Of a DNA stretch of 64,000 nucleotides, positions 1 through 10,377 are shown in pieces. Position 1 is the first letter of the stretch; every line of letters starts with the position of its first letter. A program made the translations under genes and the position numbers. Under the pieces are notes generated by a model. That model was not told where the DNA came from. It was given only the letters and a program-made list of their open reading frames with translations, and made no database searches. The stretch is from Sclerotinia nivalis (taxonomy: Eukaryota; Ascomycota; Leotiomycetes; Helotiales; Sclerotiniaceae), in assembly GCA_029531795.1 (NCBI GenBank), contig JAPEIS010000008.1:1-64000 (forward strand), in the 5' to 3' direction.

Positions 1-124
1 ACCTAACCCTAACCCTAACCCTAACCCTAACCCTAACCCTAACCCTAACCCTAACCCTAACCCTAACCCTAACCCTAACCCTAACCCTAACCCTAACCCT
101 AACCCTAACCCTAACCCTAACCCT
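1..124. repeat. Telomeric repeat tract (CCCTAA)n
   Basis: The first 124 bases are an almost perfect run of CCCTAA units, the C-rich strand of a TTAGGG telomere read from the left chromosome end. The tract ends at 'ccctgatgcaca' and is followed by non-telomeric DNA. This fixes the orientation: increasing coordinates run towards the centromere. Confidence 0.98.
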
Positions 125-3100
125 GATGCACATACACGCACGGGTTACCCTCCGGGTGGATTCAAAACTTACGGGTTACCTCTCCCTTATATTATAAAGT
201 TATTTACATATATTATAAAGTTACTCATATATTATAAAGTTACTTATATATATTATAATTACCTTTTCCCATATAATATAAAGTTATCTACATATATTAT
301 AAAGTTACCCATATATTATAAACTTATCCATATATTATAAAGTTACTTATATATAATATAATTACTTCATCCCATATATTATAAACTTACCTATATATTA
401 TAAAGTTATCTATATATACTATAATTACACTTTCTTATATATTATAAGATTATCTATATATTCTTATTATAAAATTTACAAAAAAATAAACTCTATGATT
501 TAATAATAGAATTTTTTATTTCAATTTTGAAAATTTCTATTCTAAATAATATATTCAGATATATCTATATTCGAAATAAATTTATTCCATCCACTTCGAG
601 TACAGATATATCGAAATATATTTATTAAATTAGAAATTTTAAGAATTGAAATGAAGAATTCTATTATTGAGCTATAGAATTCTTTTTGATATACTTTTAA
701 ATTAAACACTAAATATATAGAATTAAAATCTGTTTTCTTATTAAAAAATTAAAATTTCTAGTATAAGCATATCTAAATATATTAATTGAATTGAAATAAA
801 GAATACTACTATTGAACTATAGATTCTTTTTTGATATACCTTCAAAGTAAATACAAAATATATACATTAAACTATAATAAATAATATTATATAATCATTT
901 ACCTAATATTAATCATTCACCTAATATTATATAATCATTCACCTAATATTAATCATTCACCTAATATTAATCATTCACCTAATATTAATCATTCATCTAA
1001 TATTATATAATCATTTAAATATTCTTTATAAATTCTATCTATTTATTCAAGATATAATAAATAAACTACTTACCGGGTTTGATTTAGAATACATTATACA
1101 CTACCTCTTAAATGAATATTAAATCATTATATATTAAACTCTTCGCTTTTATAAAACGTTTATACGAATTTCATAATATTAACATTTAAATCAAAAAATT
1201 GTAGGCTTCCTTATTAAATTCAAAATCCCTAAATTTAAAATAATAATCCCTCAAATATTAAATTCAAAGCCTTATAAATTAATGATTCTCTAAATATTAA
1301 ATTCAAACCCCCCTAATATTAAATAATCATTCCCCGAATATAAAATTCAAAGCCCCTCAAGATATTAAATTATAAACCCCCAAATATTAAATTATAAACC
1401 CCCAAATATTAAATTCTATACCCTTAGATATTATATTCTAAACCCCCAAATATTATATTCTATGTCCTCAGATATTAAATTCTAAAACCCCAAATATTAA
1501 ATTCTAAACCCCCAAATATTAAATTATAAATCCCCTAATATTAAATTCTAAACCCTCAAATATTAAATTATAAATCCCCTAATATTAAATTCTAAATCCC
1601 CAAATAATATATTATAAGATCTATAATAATAATAGATCCCTATATAATAGACTATTCCCCTATATCATCAGGATTGAATAGGGTACTTATAGCCTATAAA
1701 ACCTTAATACTAATTTAATAATATTAAGATTTCAATCAAAAAGTCAAAGGATTTCCTATTAAATTAAAGACCCTCTAATATAAAATTCAAAGCCCTCGAA
1801 TATAAAATTCAAAGCTCTCTATTATAAAATTCAAAGCCCTCTAATATTAAATTCTAAGTCCCCAGATATTATATTATAAGATCTATAATAATAATAAACT
1901 TTTAAATAATAGATTATTCCTTTATATCATCAGAATTGAATAAAGTACTTATAGCCTATAAAATCTTTATACTAATTTAATAATATTAAGATTTCAATCA
2001 AAAAGTTTAAGGGTTTCCCATTAAATTAAATGCCTTCAAATATTAAATTTTAAGCCCCCTAATTAAATCATAATCTCTAAAATGATATTATAACCCTAAT
2101 ATTAAGCTTTTCCCCTATATCATTAGGATTGAATAGAGTACTTATAGTCTATAAAATCTTTATATTAATTTCACAATATTAAGATTTCAATCAAAAAGTC
2201 TTAGGGTTTTTTATCAAATTCAAACTCCTCAAATATTAAATTTAAAACCTCAAAATATTAAATAATAATCCCCAAAGTACTATTATTCCCTTATATATTA
2301 AGCTTTCCCTCTATATCATCAGGATTGAATAGAGTATTTATAGTCTATAAAATCTTAATACTAATTTAATAATATTAAGATTTCAATCAAAAAGTATTTA
2401 AATTCCCTTCAAAGTAAAACCCCTCAAATTTTAAATAAAATGCCCCAAAAATATTATATAATCCTTATATTATAGGCTTTACTATTATATCATCAGGATT
2501 GAATAGTGTATTTATAGTTTATAGAATCTTAATATTAATTTAATAATATTAAGATTCTAATCAAAAAGTAATAGGAATAACCCTTATATTATAATAATCT
2601 AATCCTTATAAATATGCCCCAAAATCTCTATTTTTAGGCTTTACTACTATATTATCAAGATTGAATAGTGTATTTACAATCTATAGAACCTTAATATTAA
2701 ATATTAAAGCTCTAATCAAAAAGTATAAGGGATCTTTTCTATATTTAACCCTAGTACTCAATATTACCTATACTAATTTTATATATACTCACCAATATAT
2801 ATAAAAGATTTCTAGAGTAAATTATAGAGTCTATAAGCTATAAAAACCCAAAATATTATATCAAAAAGTTATATTAAAGGCCTAAATTTGAAGAGTTAAA
2901 CCTAAAATAACTTATTAAAACCTATAAAGTATTAATATTAGAATTATTATATATTGAATACTTTTCAGTTCATTTTTTTTATATACCCATAGAGTTCTTA
3001 TTAATCGATTTTCTATATACAATCGATTTATACTAAAAAAATAATTTCCGATAAATGATTTTACATACAAAATGATTATTAATAATATTAACTCTCAGTG

Positions 3101-3465
3101 ATCCTCCTTATAAGCATATAAAACCTAAATTATAGATTTATACACTCTATAACCATATAATGAAAACTCATCAGGAGTTTACCGGAAGAGAAGCTCACCA
3201 GAGATAATCATTCAATATACCTAAGTTTATATTGAATAATTATAATCAATAATTAAAACCTATAAGAGAACTTATAAATAAAGCTCACTGAGAGTACGAT
3301 ATAGACTTTGAATCCTATAAGAGAGCTTATAAAGGGATCTATATATAAAACTCACTGAATATAGTCATTTTATATAAATGAAATCAATATGGTGAAATTA
3401 TTTTTATAAAAAAAGCTTTCAATATTATAAAATAAATTCAATATAATAAATTCATAATAATAAAT
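125..3465. other. AT-rich gene-free subtelomere with tandem repeats
   Basis: This stretch has no believable coding frame. It is very AT-rich and built of degenerate repeats: a motif like 'atattataaagttac' recurs about every 20-30 bp between roughly 190 and 470; 'attaatcattcacctaat' recurs between 895 and 1012; short 'atattaaattcaaa' and 'cccc' modules alternate from about 1200 to 1620; larger units follow (listed separately). From 2760 to 3465 I see only AT-rich sequence. Confidence 0.8.
1655..2760. repeat. Six degenerate subtelomeric units of about 160-265 bp
   Basis: A block with the core 'atcatcaggattgaatag', followed by 'gtacttatagcctataaaa' and then 'aatattaagatttcaatc', recurs starting near 1655, 1920, 2112, 2306, 2482 and 2641. 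The spacings are about 265, 192, 194, 176 and 159 bp, so the units shorten away from the telomere. Between cores lie variable AT-rich linkers with 'cccc' runs. The copies differ by many substitutions and small indels. No coding potential is visible. Confidence 0.8.
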
Positions 3466-3574
3466 TCATAATAATAAATTCATAATAATAAATTCAATAT
3501 TATATAAATCATTAAATATAGAATAATATTTAATAAGAAAATCATCAATAATATTATATATTATGTATATCACG

Positions 3575-3746
3575 TTATTAATAATATTACTATCATATGT
3601 TACGTATATCACATTATTAATAATATTACTATTATATATCATATATATTATATTATTAATAATATTACTATTATATATTACATATATTATATTATTAATA
3701 ATATTACTATTATATATCACATATATTACATTATTAATAATATTAT
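3575..3746. repeat. 39-bp tandem repeat, about five units
   Basis: The string 'ttattaataatattac' starts at 3575, 3614, 3653, 3692 and 3731, an exact 39-bp period. Because 39 is a multiple of three and the unit lacks stops in one frame of each strand, open frames of 69 and 84 codons appear on both strands. I take these as by-products of the repeat, not genes. Confidence 0.9.
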
Positions 3747-3772
3747 TAATAACTCTTAATCCTTTAATATAA

Positions 3773-4080
3773 TATAAATATAATTTAAAACCTTGAATAT
3801 TATAAATTCAATACCATTATAAAATCACAAAATTATTCAAAATATTATTAATATAAATTATTTTATTTATTCTATCTAAAATCTTAAAACTATATTATAT
3901 AAAATATAGGTTTTTATATTTAGAATAATAACATTAAAAATTTATTATTTATTAATATAAAAATCATTTAATTTTTGTATTTCAATTTCATTATTAAAAA
4001 TATTAATGATTTAAAATAATGATTTATAATTTCAACTCAAAGTAACTTCCCCAAAAAAAAATCAATAAAAAAAGTCTGAA
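3773..4080. other. AT-rich spacer, nothing recognised
   Basis: This AT-rich sequence lies between the 39-bp tandem repeat and the 3' end of the telomere-linked helicase relic. Homopolymer runs are frequent. I see no coding frame or other signal. Confidence 0.6.
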
Positions 4081-4611
4081 TCACTTTAATTCTTTAATAA
4101 GAAAATAGAAATCATAAATAGAATCTATATCAATCCCTTCAATATGTTTTTTACTTAGAAACTTCTTATAAAAAGTAAATCGATTATTAATAGTCTCAAG
4201 GTGAAAAAAGGTTTTAAGAAATTCATTCGACGGATTATTAGACCAAAGGAAATCATGAATTTGCTGTCTAGTATCCCAAATAAAAGCAAGTAAAAAAATC
4301 ATATAAAATTTAGGAAAAACACAATCTTCTTTATTATTCATTCTTTTTAAAACAGAACAGAAATGAATAAGAAATAAACATTTAAAACAACAACTATTTG
4401 GAACTAAAGAAATATTAAAATTATTAAATTCTCTCGTCTTCTTCTTTATAAAATGATCTTCTAAATAATTATTCCAATTAGAATAATCACTAAATTTATG
4501 ATCTCCCTTTACAAAAGATTCATCTAAATCATATAATTGAATTATACTACAAATCCAACACTTATTTAAATATAAATCAATTACTGTTGTATAAACAACC
4601 CTCCTCCTCCT
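4081..4611 (-). pseudogene. C-terminal tail of telomere-linked helicase relic
   Basis: The minus strand is open from 4611 to a TAA at 4081-4083 (about 176 codons). An internal ATG at 4341 gives an 86-residue product, but the frame upstream of it also looks coding. It contains two Cys pairs, CWIC and, further on, CCFKC, followed by a hydrophobic and aromatic-rich stretch ending LIKELK. Its place downstream of the helicase domains, in the same direction, suggests the Cys-rich C terminus of the telomere-linked RecQ-like protein. A VIDLYL motif near its start resembles the one in the fragment at 4690-4883, so a local duplication is possible. No intact start exists. Assignment rests mainly on position. 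Confidence 0.5.
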
Positions 4612-4689
4612 TTATTTTCAATTCTTTGAGCTCTTATATAATGAACTTATATATTTTTAAGCTCCTCTCTTTCTGTACATAAATCATAC

Positions 4690-4889
4690 ATCTCCTAAAA
4701 GGGTAAACATTCTTCTGTAATATTATTATCTAAATATAAATCGATAACTTTTCGTCTATATATAGATTCCCTTAAATATTTACGTAATTCGGTTCTATTT
4801 GAATCAAAATCACTAGGTTTATCATTCTCTTCAGATTTATTATAAAAGAAACAAGACTTACTAGATCTTAAATCTCTTCCCCTTTATTA
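4690..4889 (-). pseudogene. Helicase motif VI and post-motif VI fragment, with stops
   Basis: On the minus strand, the frame read down from 4889 begins with two TAA codons (4884-4889) followed by RGRDLRSSKSCFFYNKSE and later RKVIDLYLDNN and EECLPF, then a TAG followed by EMYDLC. RecQ-family motif VI is normally Q-x-x-G-R-x-G-R-D; here the two codons expected to give the glycine and the arginine-finger position are TAA TAA. The TAG after CLPF fits an original CAG, a C-to-T change. The fragment is one or two frames away from the main helicase frame ending at 4916, so at least one frameshift lies between them. Confidence 0.65.
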
Positions 4890-4915
4890 GAACCCTATAA
4901 AAATCCAATAAAAGA

Positions 4916-6853
4916 TCAACAAAATTTAAAATAAATCATTAAACGTACGCTAGAATAATCAATTCCTTCTTCTAAACCAGATGTACTAACGATAATTCGA
5001 TTAAAATCATTAAAAACATTAAAAAAATCATTTAACATACGATTTTGCTCCAATAAACCTAAATCAGAATGATAAAAAGAACAATTTAAAAAACTAGACA
5101 AGGAATTTACATCTTTTTTAGAAGGACCAAAAATAATGATTTTATCCTTATTACTTAAAAATGACGTGATTTTAAAATCTTCAATATAAGTTCGAACTTC
5201 AGTAAATTGATTTTCTATATTGAATGAATCAAAGATCTTAGCTTTATAAACAATATTATTTCGAGTACTAGGTGCTCTAATAATTGAAATATTCTGTAAA
5301 GATAAATGATTCATTAATTGCTTTTCAATAGAAAGAGGCAAGGTATTAGTTAAAAAAACGAATTGACATTTAGTCAATAATAGAGATCTAAAACGAAACA
5401 TAATATTACGATAATGAGAGCTAGTAATTAATAAATGATATTTATCAATTATAAATCGATCTATCTTCTTTTCATTAATCAATTCAGTCAACTTCACTAT
5501 AAAGCTTTCTTTAATAATTGATTCAATACTAATTAAAGTAAGATTTTTAAACTCTCGATTTTCTTCCCAAACGGAACAAGGAATATTGAAACTTTTAGCT
5601 CTATTTAAAATATCAGCTTTTAAAGCAATCAAAGGGATAATCACAATAGTAATTTTGGAAGTTATTAATGAACTAGTCAATAAATAGCTTAAAGATTTAC
5701 CACTATTAGTAGGCAAAACCCCTAAAATATATGGAACTTTTAATAATATACTTTTTATCAAAGTCTCCTGTTCTGAGATTCTAAAAGAGGCAGTTGAATC
5801 ATTTAAGAACTCTCTCAATAATTGATTCAATATAATATTAGAAGAAGCAGTATTAGAAAATGATTGAAATTCTGAAACTTTCAATTTTTTAATCATTCTA
5901 TTAGAATTATCATCAATAGAACTACTCTGTCGATGATGCTTGCGAGGATTGATTGAATCGGATTCTTTACTATATCTAACTAATAGACTATTTAATATTG
6001 AATCTTTTTCTTTTAATATAGTTTGATTCCTAATAGTCAAACTACTAACAAAAGGACTTACTTCAACCCTATAATCTTTCAACCCGAGAAATTCATGAAA
6101 TCGCAAACTTAATTCTAAATATTTATTTTGCTTATTTAAAGGAATATTTTTAAATGTAGTCCTAGAACGCCCATAATGCATATAATCAATATCTGAAGTA
6201 TGTCCCATTAAACTACTTTGAATTTGATGTGCGCTAGCTTCATTCAAATCATCTTCAAGAGTTAAATCACTTAAATTAATCTTTTCTTTCATAAATTCTC
6301 TCATAATTCCTACAATTATTTGTCTATATTTTTGAAGATTCAAATTAAGATCTAATATTGATTCAGAATATTTTTTAAGAATATAAGAAAGATCGGAAGA
6401 AACGAGAGAACGTTGATTGAAATACCCTAAATAGGGATTCATTAAATTGAAATCGAATTTAGTACTAGTAATATTCAATGCTTTTATAAAAGGATCAACA
6501 CAAACAATATATTTTAATAAGATATTAGAAACAGATATAGGTAAATATTTAAGCTTTGAAGCACGAAGTTCTGTACGAGATCTTGATTTATCAGCAGAGA
6601 TATTTGTAATAAATAAAGAACTTCCAATATCTAAAAACAGTTCTCTCTGATCTTTATTAGAATTCTGATACCTTAATGTACACAATTCAGTACCTCTTGA
6701 AGGTAAACCACTAGTTAAATGAATTAGTAATAAAAGCATCTTCTTGAATTTCAAAATCTCTTTAAGGTAATTCTTATAATTCGATTTATTCAACTTTAAA
6801 TTATTGTTCGAAATTACAAAGAAATGATCTCTTAATCTTTCAATATCAATCAC
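4916..6853 (-). pseudogene. Telomere-linked RecQ-like helicase relic, core region
   Basis: A 645-codon minus-strand frame opening at a GTG. Residues 380-387 hold a degenerate Walker A (LPTNSGKS against the usual MPTGGGKS), residues 470-473 read DKYH where DEAD/DExH helicases have DExH, residues 501-506 (LTNTLP) stand for motif III, and residues 623-632 (STSGLEEGID) for motif V. The frame stops just before motif VI. The N-terminal 260 residues are not helicase: they carry SRGTEL (R53), KYR (R177) and MGH with a Tyr nine residues later (H218, Y227), a spacing like tyrosine recombinases. The gene runs towards the telomere and lies about 4 kb from it, as telomere-linked helicases do in other fungi. 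The DKYH change, missing motif VI and flanking frameshifts make a working enzyme unlikely. Confidence 0.85.
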
Positions 6854-6861
6854 TTTATTGA

Positions 6862-8025
6862 TTAGAAATTCGTCATTAAACTTAACATTGGGATGAAAAT
6901 CTTTGAATGATCTAAAGGAGTTTTATTTTCACGATCTTCATATTTACTAAAATCTTCCAATCTAATGTGTGAGAATTCACCCAAATCAATATTCATTAAA
7001 ATTGATTCATTAAAAAAAGAATAAGTAGAATTTAAAATCGATTTAAATAGCTCCTTTAGATTATCCACACGAATAGTAATATCTCTATAAGAAAGCGTAT
7101 TCACTTGAGTAGAGCTAATAATAATTAAACTCTCACTAGATAATTCTTTATTCACTTTAAAAGCATAACTTCGATGCAATAGAATTTCAGCTAATGCATT
7201 TTGACTATGATTCTGAAAGTAATTAATCATAAATCTAGATAAAATCGAATTCAAAATATAAGTGGGATGAATGATTAATTGACGAATAGAATATTCAACT
7301 ACGAATAATTGACTACAATAAATAAAATGAGAATAAAATTGGGATAATTGAAGGGTATCTCGAATGGAATTATTATTTCTAATAGATTGGCAAGCGAAGA
7401 AGCAATTAATAGGACTATCGAAGATATTTAAATCAGTCTTTTGTTTAAAGCATATAATTATAATATCTAAAATTAAATCTCTCATCTCAATCAATAATTC
7501 ATTATCTGAATCATTAATTTTAATAAAATTTTCAATAATATTATTAGAATCATTTTCTAAAGAATTTAATTCAGATGATTTAAATGAATCAGATGAATCA
7601 GATGAAACAGATGAATCATTTGAATCATCTGAATCATCTGACTCATTTAAATCATCCGAATTAGATTCTTCAGAATCGCTTAAAACAATCGAATTATTAT
7701 TCTCTTCTTGATTCAAATTCAAACTATTAAATTTGACCTTATTAGCTCTTTTAATGAAAGACTTTTTACTGCTTTTTATATTAGATTCTAAAAACCTTTC
7801 AGAATCTAGAATCTCATTGAAATCCACAGCTTTTTTAAGTAATTCAATCACTTTAGCTCTTAAATCATTAAAATCAGAATAAAAAACATTAGGGTGTTTG
7901 AAAGAGGTATACATAATGAAACTAAAAAAGGTTTGAAAAAAAGTGAAATATTTAGTACGACTATTAGGATTATGAAGAGGTTTAAACCCCTTATTTCTAA
8001 TCTTATCTTTTTCAAAGCTATTCAA
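6862..8025 (-). pseudogene. Middle region of telomere-linked helicase relic
   Basis: This 387-codon frame links the zinc-finger part and the helicase core. It has no recognised domain but includes a Ser/Asp tract (about positions 7560-7690) encoding repeated SDDSND and SSDSSDS motifs, and it ends at a TAA at 6862. The displayed start is a TTG; the same frame is in fact open further upstream, past 8088, so it overlaps the end of the preceding frame. The downstream frame is likewise open upstream of 6853 (KFNDEFLINK before VIDIER). Both junctions therefore look like single-base frameshifts rather than introns, although short introns or assembly errors in homopolymers cannot be excluded. Neighbouring segments: OrsD-like zinc fingers upstream, RecQ core downstream. 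Confidence 0.65.
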
Positions 8026-8087
8026 AATATTTAGATGAGATTTATTCAGAAATACTACTTTCTCTAAACTTAGATATAATAAGATTT

Positions 8088-8984
8088 CTAAATTAGAAAG
8101 GATTGAGAGGATTGAGCTATACGACTCTCAGATACAATATGAAAATTAGAACAAGATTTTAAATCATTAATATCAAACTTTTGAATATATTCAATATATC
8201 TAGTACGTTCTTGAAATGGAGTAAGATTTTCTAAACCAACTTTAGTAGAATTAATCTTTTGTTCGATACCCTTTAATTTAGAATCAAAAGTATTCTTCCA
8301 ATTCTTTTTAATTAAATTCAAATTGAGAGAAGAAGATGATAAATCATTATCTAATTCATCATTTACTTCAATAATATCATTTCGAATTGAATTAGAATTT
8401 TCATTAGAATGATTCTTTTCTTTAATTTGAACTTCGAAAAATAAACGATTAGATAATAACTCTTGCCCTGAAATATTCTTGATTAAATCAAAACGCAGAT
8501 CGAAAGCAATATCTTTATGATTAGAATTGAGATGTTTTTTTAGATTTTTTAGATTAGATTTAATGAGATTACAAATAGAACATTGAAATAGAGATTTAAG
8601 AGGTAATTCAGGAAAACAAAGAATAGAAAATTCAGATTGAAATAATTGAATTAATTTTAGATTGTTTTTCATAGATTCAATGCTTAAGGAATTATAAATA
8701 ATACAGGCTTTTTGAATCAATTCTTTTTTATGAAGTGAATTTAAATCGAAAAAGTGTTTTTCCTGAAGATGAATTTTGAAGTTTTGAATACAAACTCCAC
8801 AGATATCACAAAGAATAAATTGAAATGCAGAATAATAAGAAATAAATGAAACTTCATTAATCTCTTGAAAAGCTAATTTAGTTTGAAAGTCCCCAGTTTC
8901 TCTAAAATGACTAAATAATTCATTAGTATTGAATTCGAAATAATTAGAAGAAGAATTGGAAAGAGAGTTTTGATAATTAGCCAT
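8088..8984 (-). pseudogene. N-terminal OrsD/DUF3505-like zinc-finger part of the helicase relic
   Basis: The 298-codon frame begins at an ATG (MANYQNSLSNSS) and contains two C2H2-type motifs: CDICGVCIQNFKIHLQEKH and CSICNLIKSNLKNLKKHLN. A pair of such fingers at the N terminus of a telomere-linked helicase matches the OrsD-like domain (PF12013) by my reading. It ends at a TAG at 8088-8090, while the frame of the next segment overlaps it, so the break is a frameshift. Upstream, in the same frame, the minisatellite at 8985-9260 is free of stops. The whole gene would span 8984 to about 4081. Whether any copy elsewhere in this genome is intact cannot be seen here. Confidence 0.75.
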
Positions 8985-8994
8985 TTTTAATAAG

Positions 8995-9290
8995 AATTTA
9001 AAGGTTTCGAAGGATTTGAAGGTTTCGAAGGGTTTGAAGGTCTTGAAGGGTTTGAAGGTCTTGAAGGGTTTGAATATCTTGAAGGGTTTGAAGGTTTTGA
9101 AGGGTTTGAAGGTTTCGAAGAATAGATTTCGAAGAGTGTGAAGGTCTTGAAAGGTTTCGAAGGGTGTGAAGGTTTTGAAGGGTTTGAAGGTTTCGAAGAA
9201 TAGATTTCGAGGAATTGGAAGAATCTGAAGATTTCGAAGAGTATGAAGGTTTTAAAGGTCTTGAAGGGTTTGAAGGTTTTGATTTAGAAT
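8995..9290. repeat. 18-bp minisatellite upstream of the helicase
   Basis: The plus strand repeats a 9-bp half unit, roughly GGGTTTGAA then GGTCTTGAA, giving an 18-bp unit with variants such as GGTTTCGAA. It lies directly upstream of the helicase ATG. On the minus strand it encodes Phe-Lys/Glu-Pro/Thr type hexapeptides in the helicase frame and is stop-free for about 270 bp, until a TAA near 9260. I see no ATG upstream, so it may be 5' untranslated sequence or an N-terminal low-complexity extension of the original gene. Confidence 0.85.
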
Positions 9291-9437
9291 TGAATTCTGA
9301 AGAATAGAAATCAGAATAAAAGCTTCAATATCAATAGATCTCATTGTTTATTGATAGTTGTTATAGTAATACATTCTTTACTTATTATACAAAAGTCTAA
9401 GCTTTAAACAAATTCTAAATTGAACCCTCAAAGATTG

Positions 9438-9843
9438 ATTAATATTTCTAATTTGATACAAATCCTTTGATTCAAAAGGTAATTCGATTCTGATTTTAAA
9501 CAAATAAAATTAACTTAATTCTTTACACAATTCGATTTTGAAATTCATAAAAAGATTCAAATTGAATCGTAGAGGAGTGGTGACCAAATGATGACTTTTT
9601 GTAGGTTACCATTCTTTTGTTTTTATCAATTATCCAAGCGTTTTTTGTTCTTTTTCAAAATCAATCATTAGGGTTAATATTATAGATTATATAATTCAAA
9701 AGATAATTCAATTCTAATTTGATAAAAAGTAAATTCAATTGATTCTCTATATGATTCGATTTTGAAATTTCAGAAAAGATCTAAATTGAATTGTAAAGGA
9801 GTGATAACCAAATCGAAACTTTTTGCTGGATCACCATTCCTTT
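9438..9843. repeat. Two diverged tandem copies, about 230 bp apart
   Basis: Sequence 9438-9620 is repeated at about 9671-9843: both contain 'cgattttgaaatt', 'aaattgaat' and then a 'gtgaccaaat' or 'ataaccaaat' block followed by 'ccattc'. They differ by substitutions, mostly transitions, and small indels. No coding frame is convincing. The stretch 9291-9437 before them is AT-rich without recognisable content. Confidence 0.6.
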
Positions 9844-9898
9844 GTCAAAATGGGTTACCATTAGTGGTGATCACCAAAAAAATCCTTAGAATAATAGT

Positions 9899-10371
9899 TA
9901 GATTTCGCAGGGTAAGGGGAAGTAAGTGTTTGAAAAACCTCGATTGGGAAAGCGGTGATTTGCCGGCAGTATCGAACTTCTTAGGGTTAACTTTGATCAA
10001 TCATATTTTCATTTACGATTTTTTTATGATAATATAATTAAGTATAGTATTACTTTGTAGTATATAGACTTGGGTTATCAGATTTTCATTATTTTATTCA
10101 AAAGTTAGAAGTCTTCCTTAGGGTTAGAATGTTCGTTGTTTGAAAAACCTCGATTCGGAAGGCGGTGGATTCATCGGCAGTATTACGCTTTTCGCCAAAT
10201 CGAGAAGTGCAGTACTACAACATTTACCTTTCATCAACTATAACTCCTCCTACAACTTCTCAATAATAAAATAAATGATTGTGTTGTGTTTGTCATATTA
10301 TTTAGAAGGGAATGCATATCTAAATTTCCAAAATCATATCCTGACCCGGACCCCATATTTACTCTTCTAAA
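9899..10371. repeat. 473-bp direct terminal repeat, left copy
   Basis: This 473-bp block matches 13622-14094 in the same orientation with no net length difference; the mismatches I checked are almost all C/T or G/A. Similarity stops sharply at both ends. It contains an internal duplication about 210 bp apart, starting 'gtttgaaaaacctcgatt' at 9928 and again at 10138. It has no TG..CA ends, so it is not a typical LTR, but it sits where one would, seven bases past the stop codon of the enclosed reading frame. Confidence 0.85.
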
Positions 10372-10377
10372 ACTGTA

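Noticed and set aside
125..3465. CRISPR-like interpretation of the regular short repeats
   Set aside because: The repeats are degenerate and AT-rich, spacers are not unique, no cas genes are present, and the telomere marks a eukaryote.
3466..3772. Overlapping open frames on both strands near 3.5 kb
   Set aside because: They come from the 39-bp AT-rich tandem repeat and encode only Ile/Asn/Tyr/Leu repetition.
9899..10371. Calling the 473-bp repeats true LTRs
   Set aside because: No TG..CA ends, no primer-binding site or polypurine tract, and no reverse-transcriptase sequence between them; kept as direct terminal repeats.
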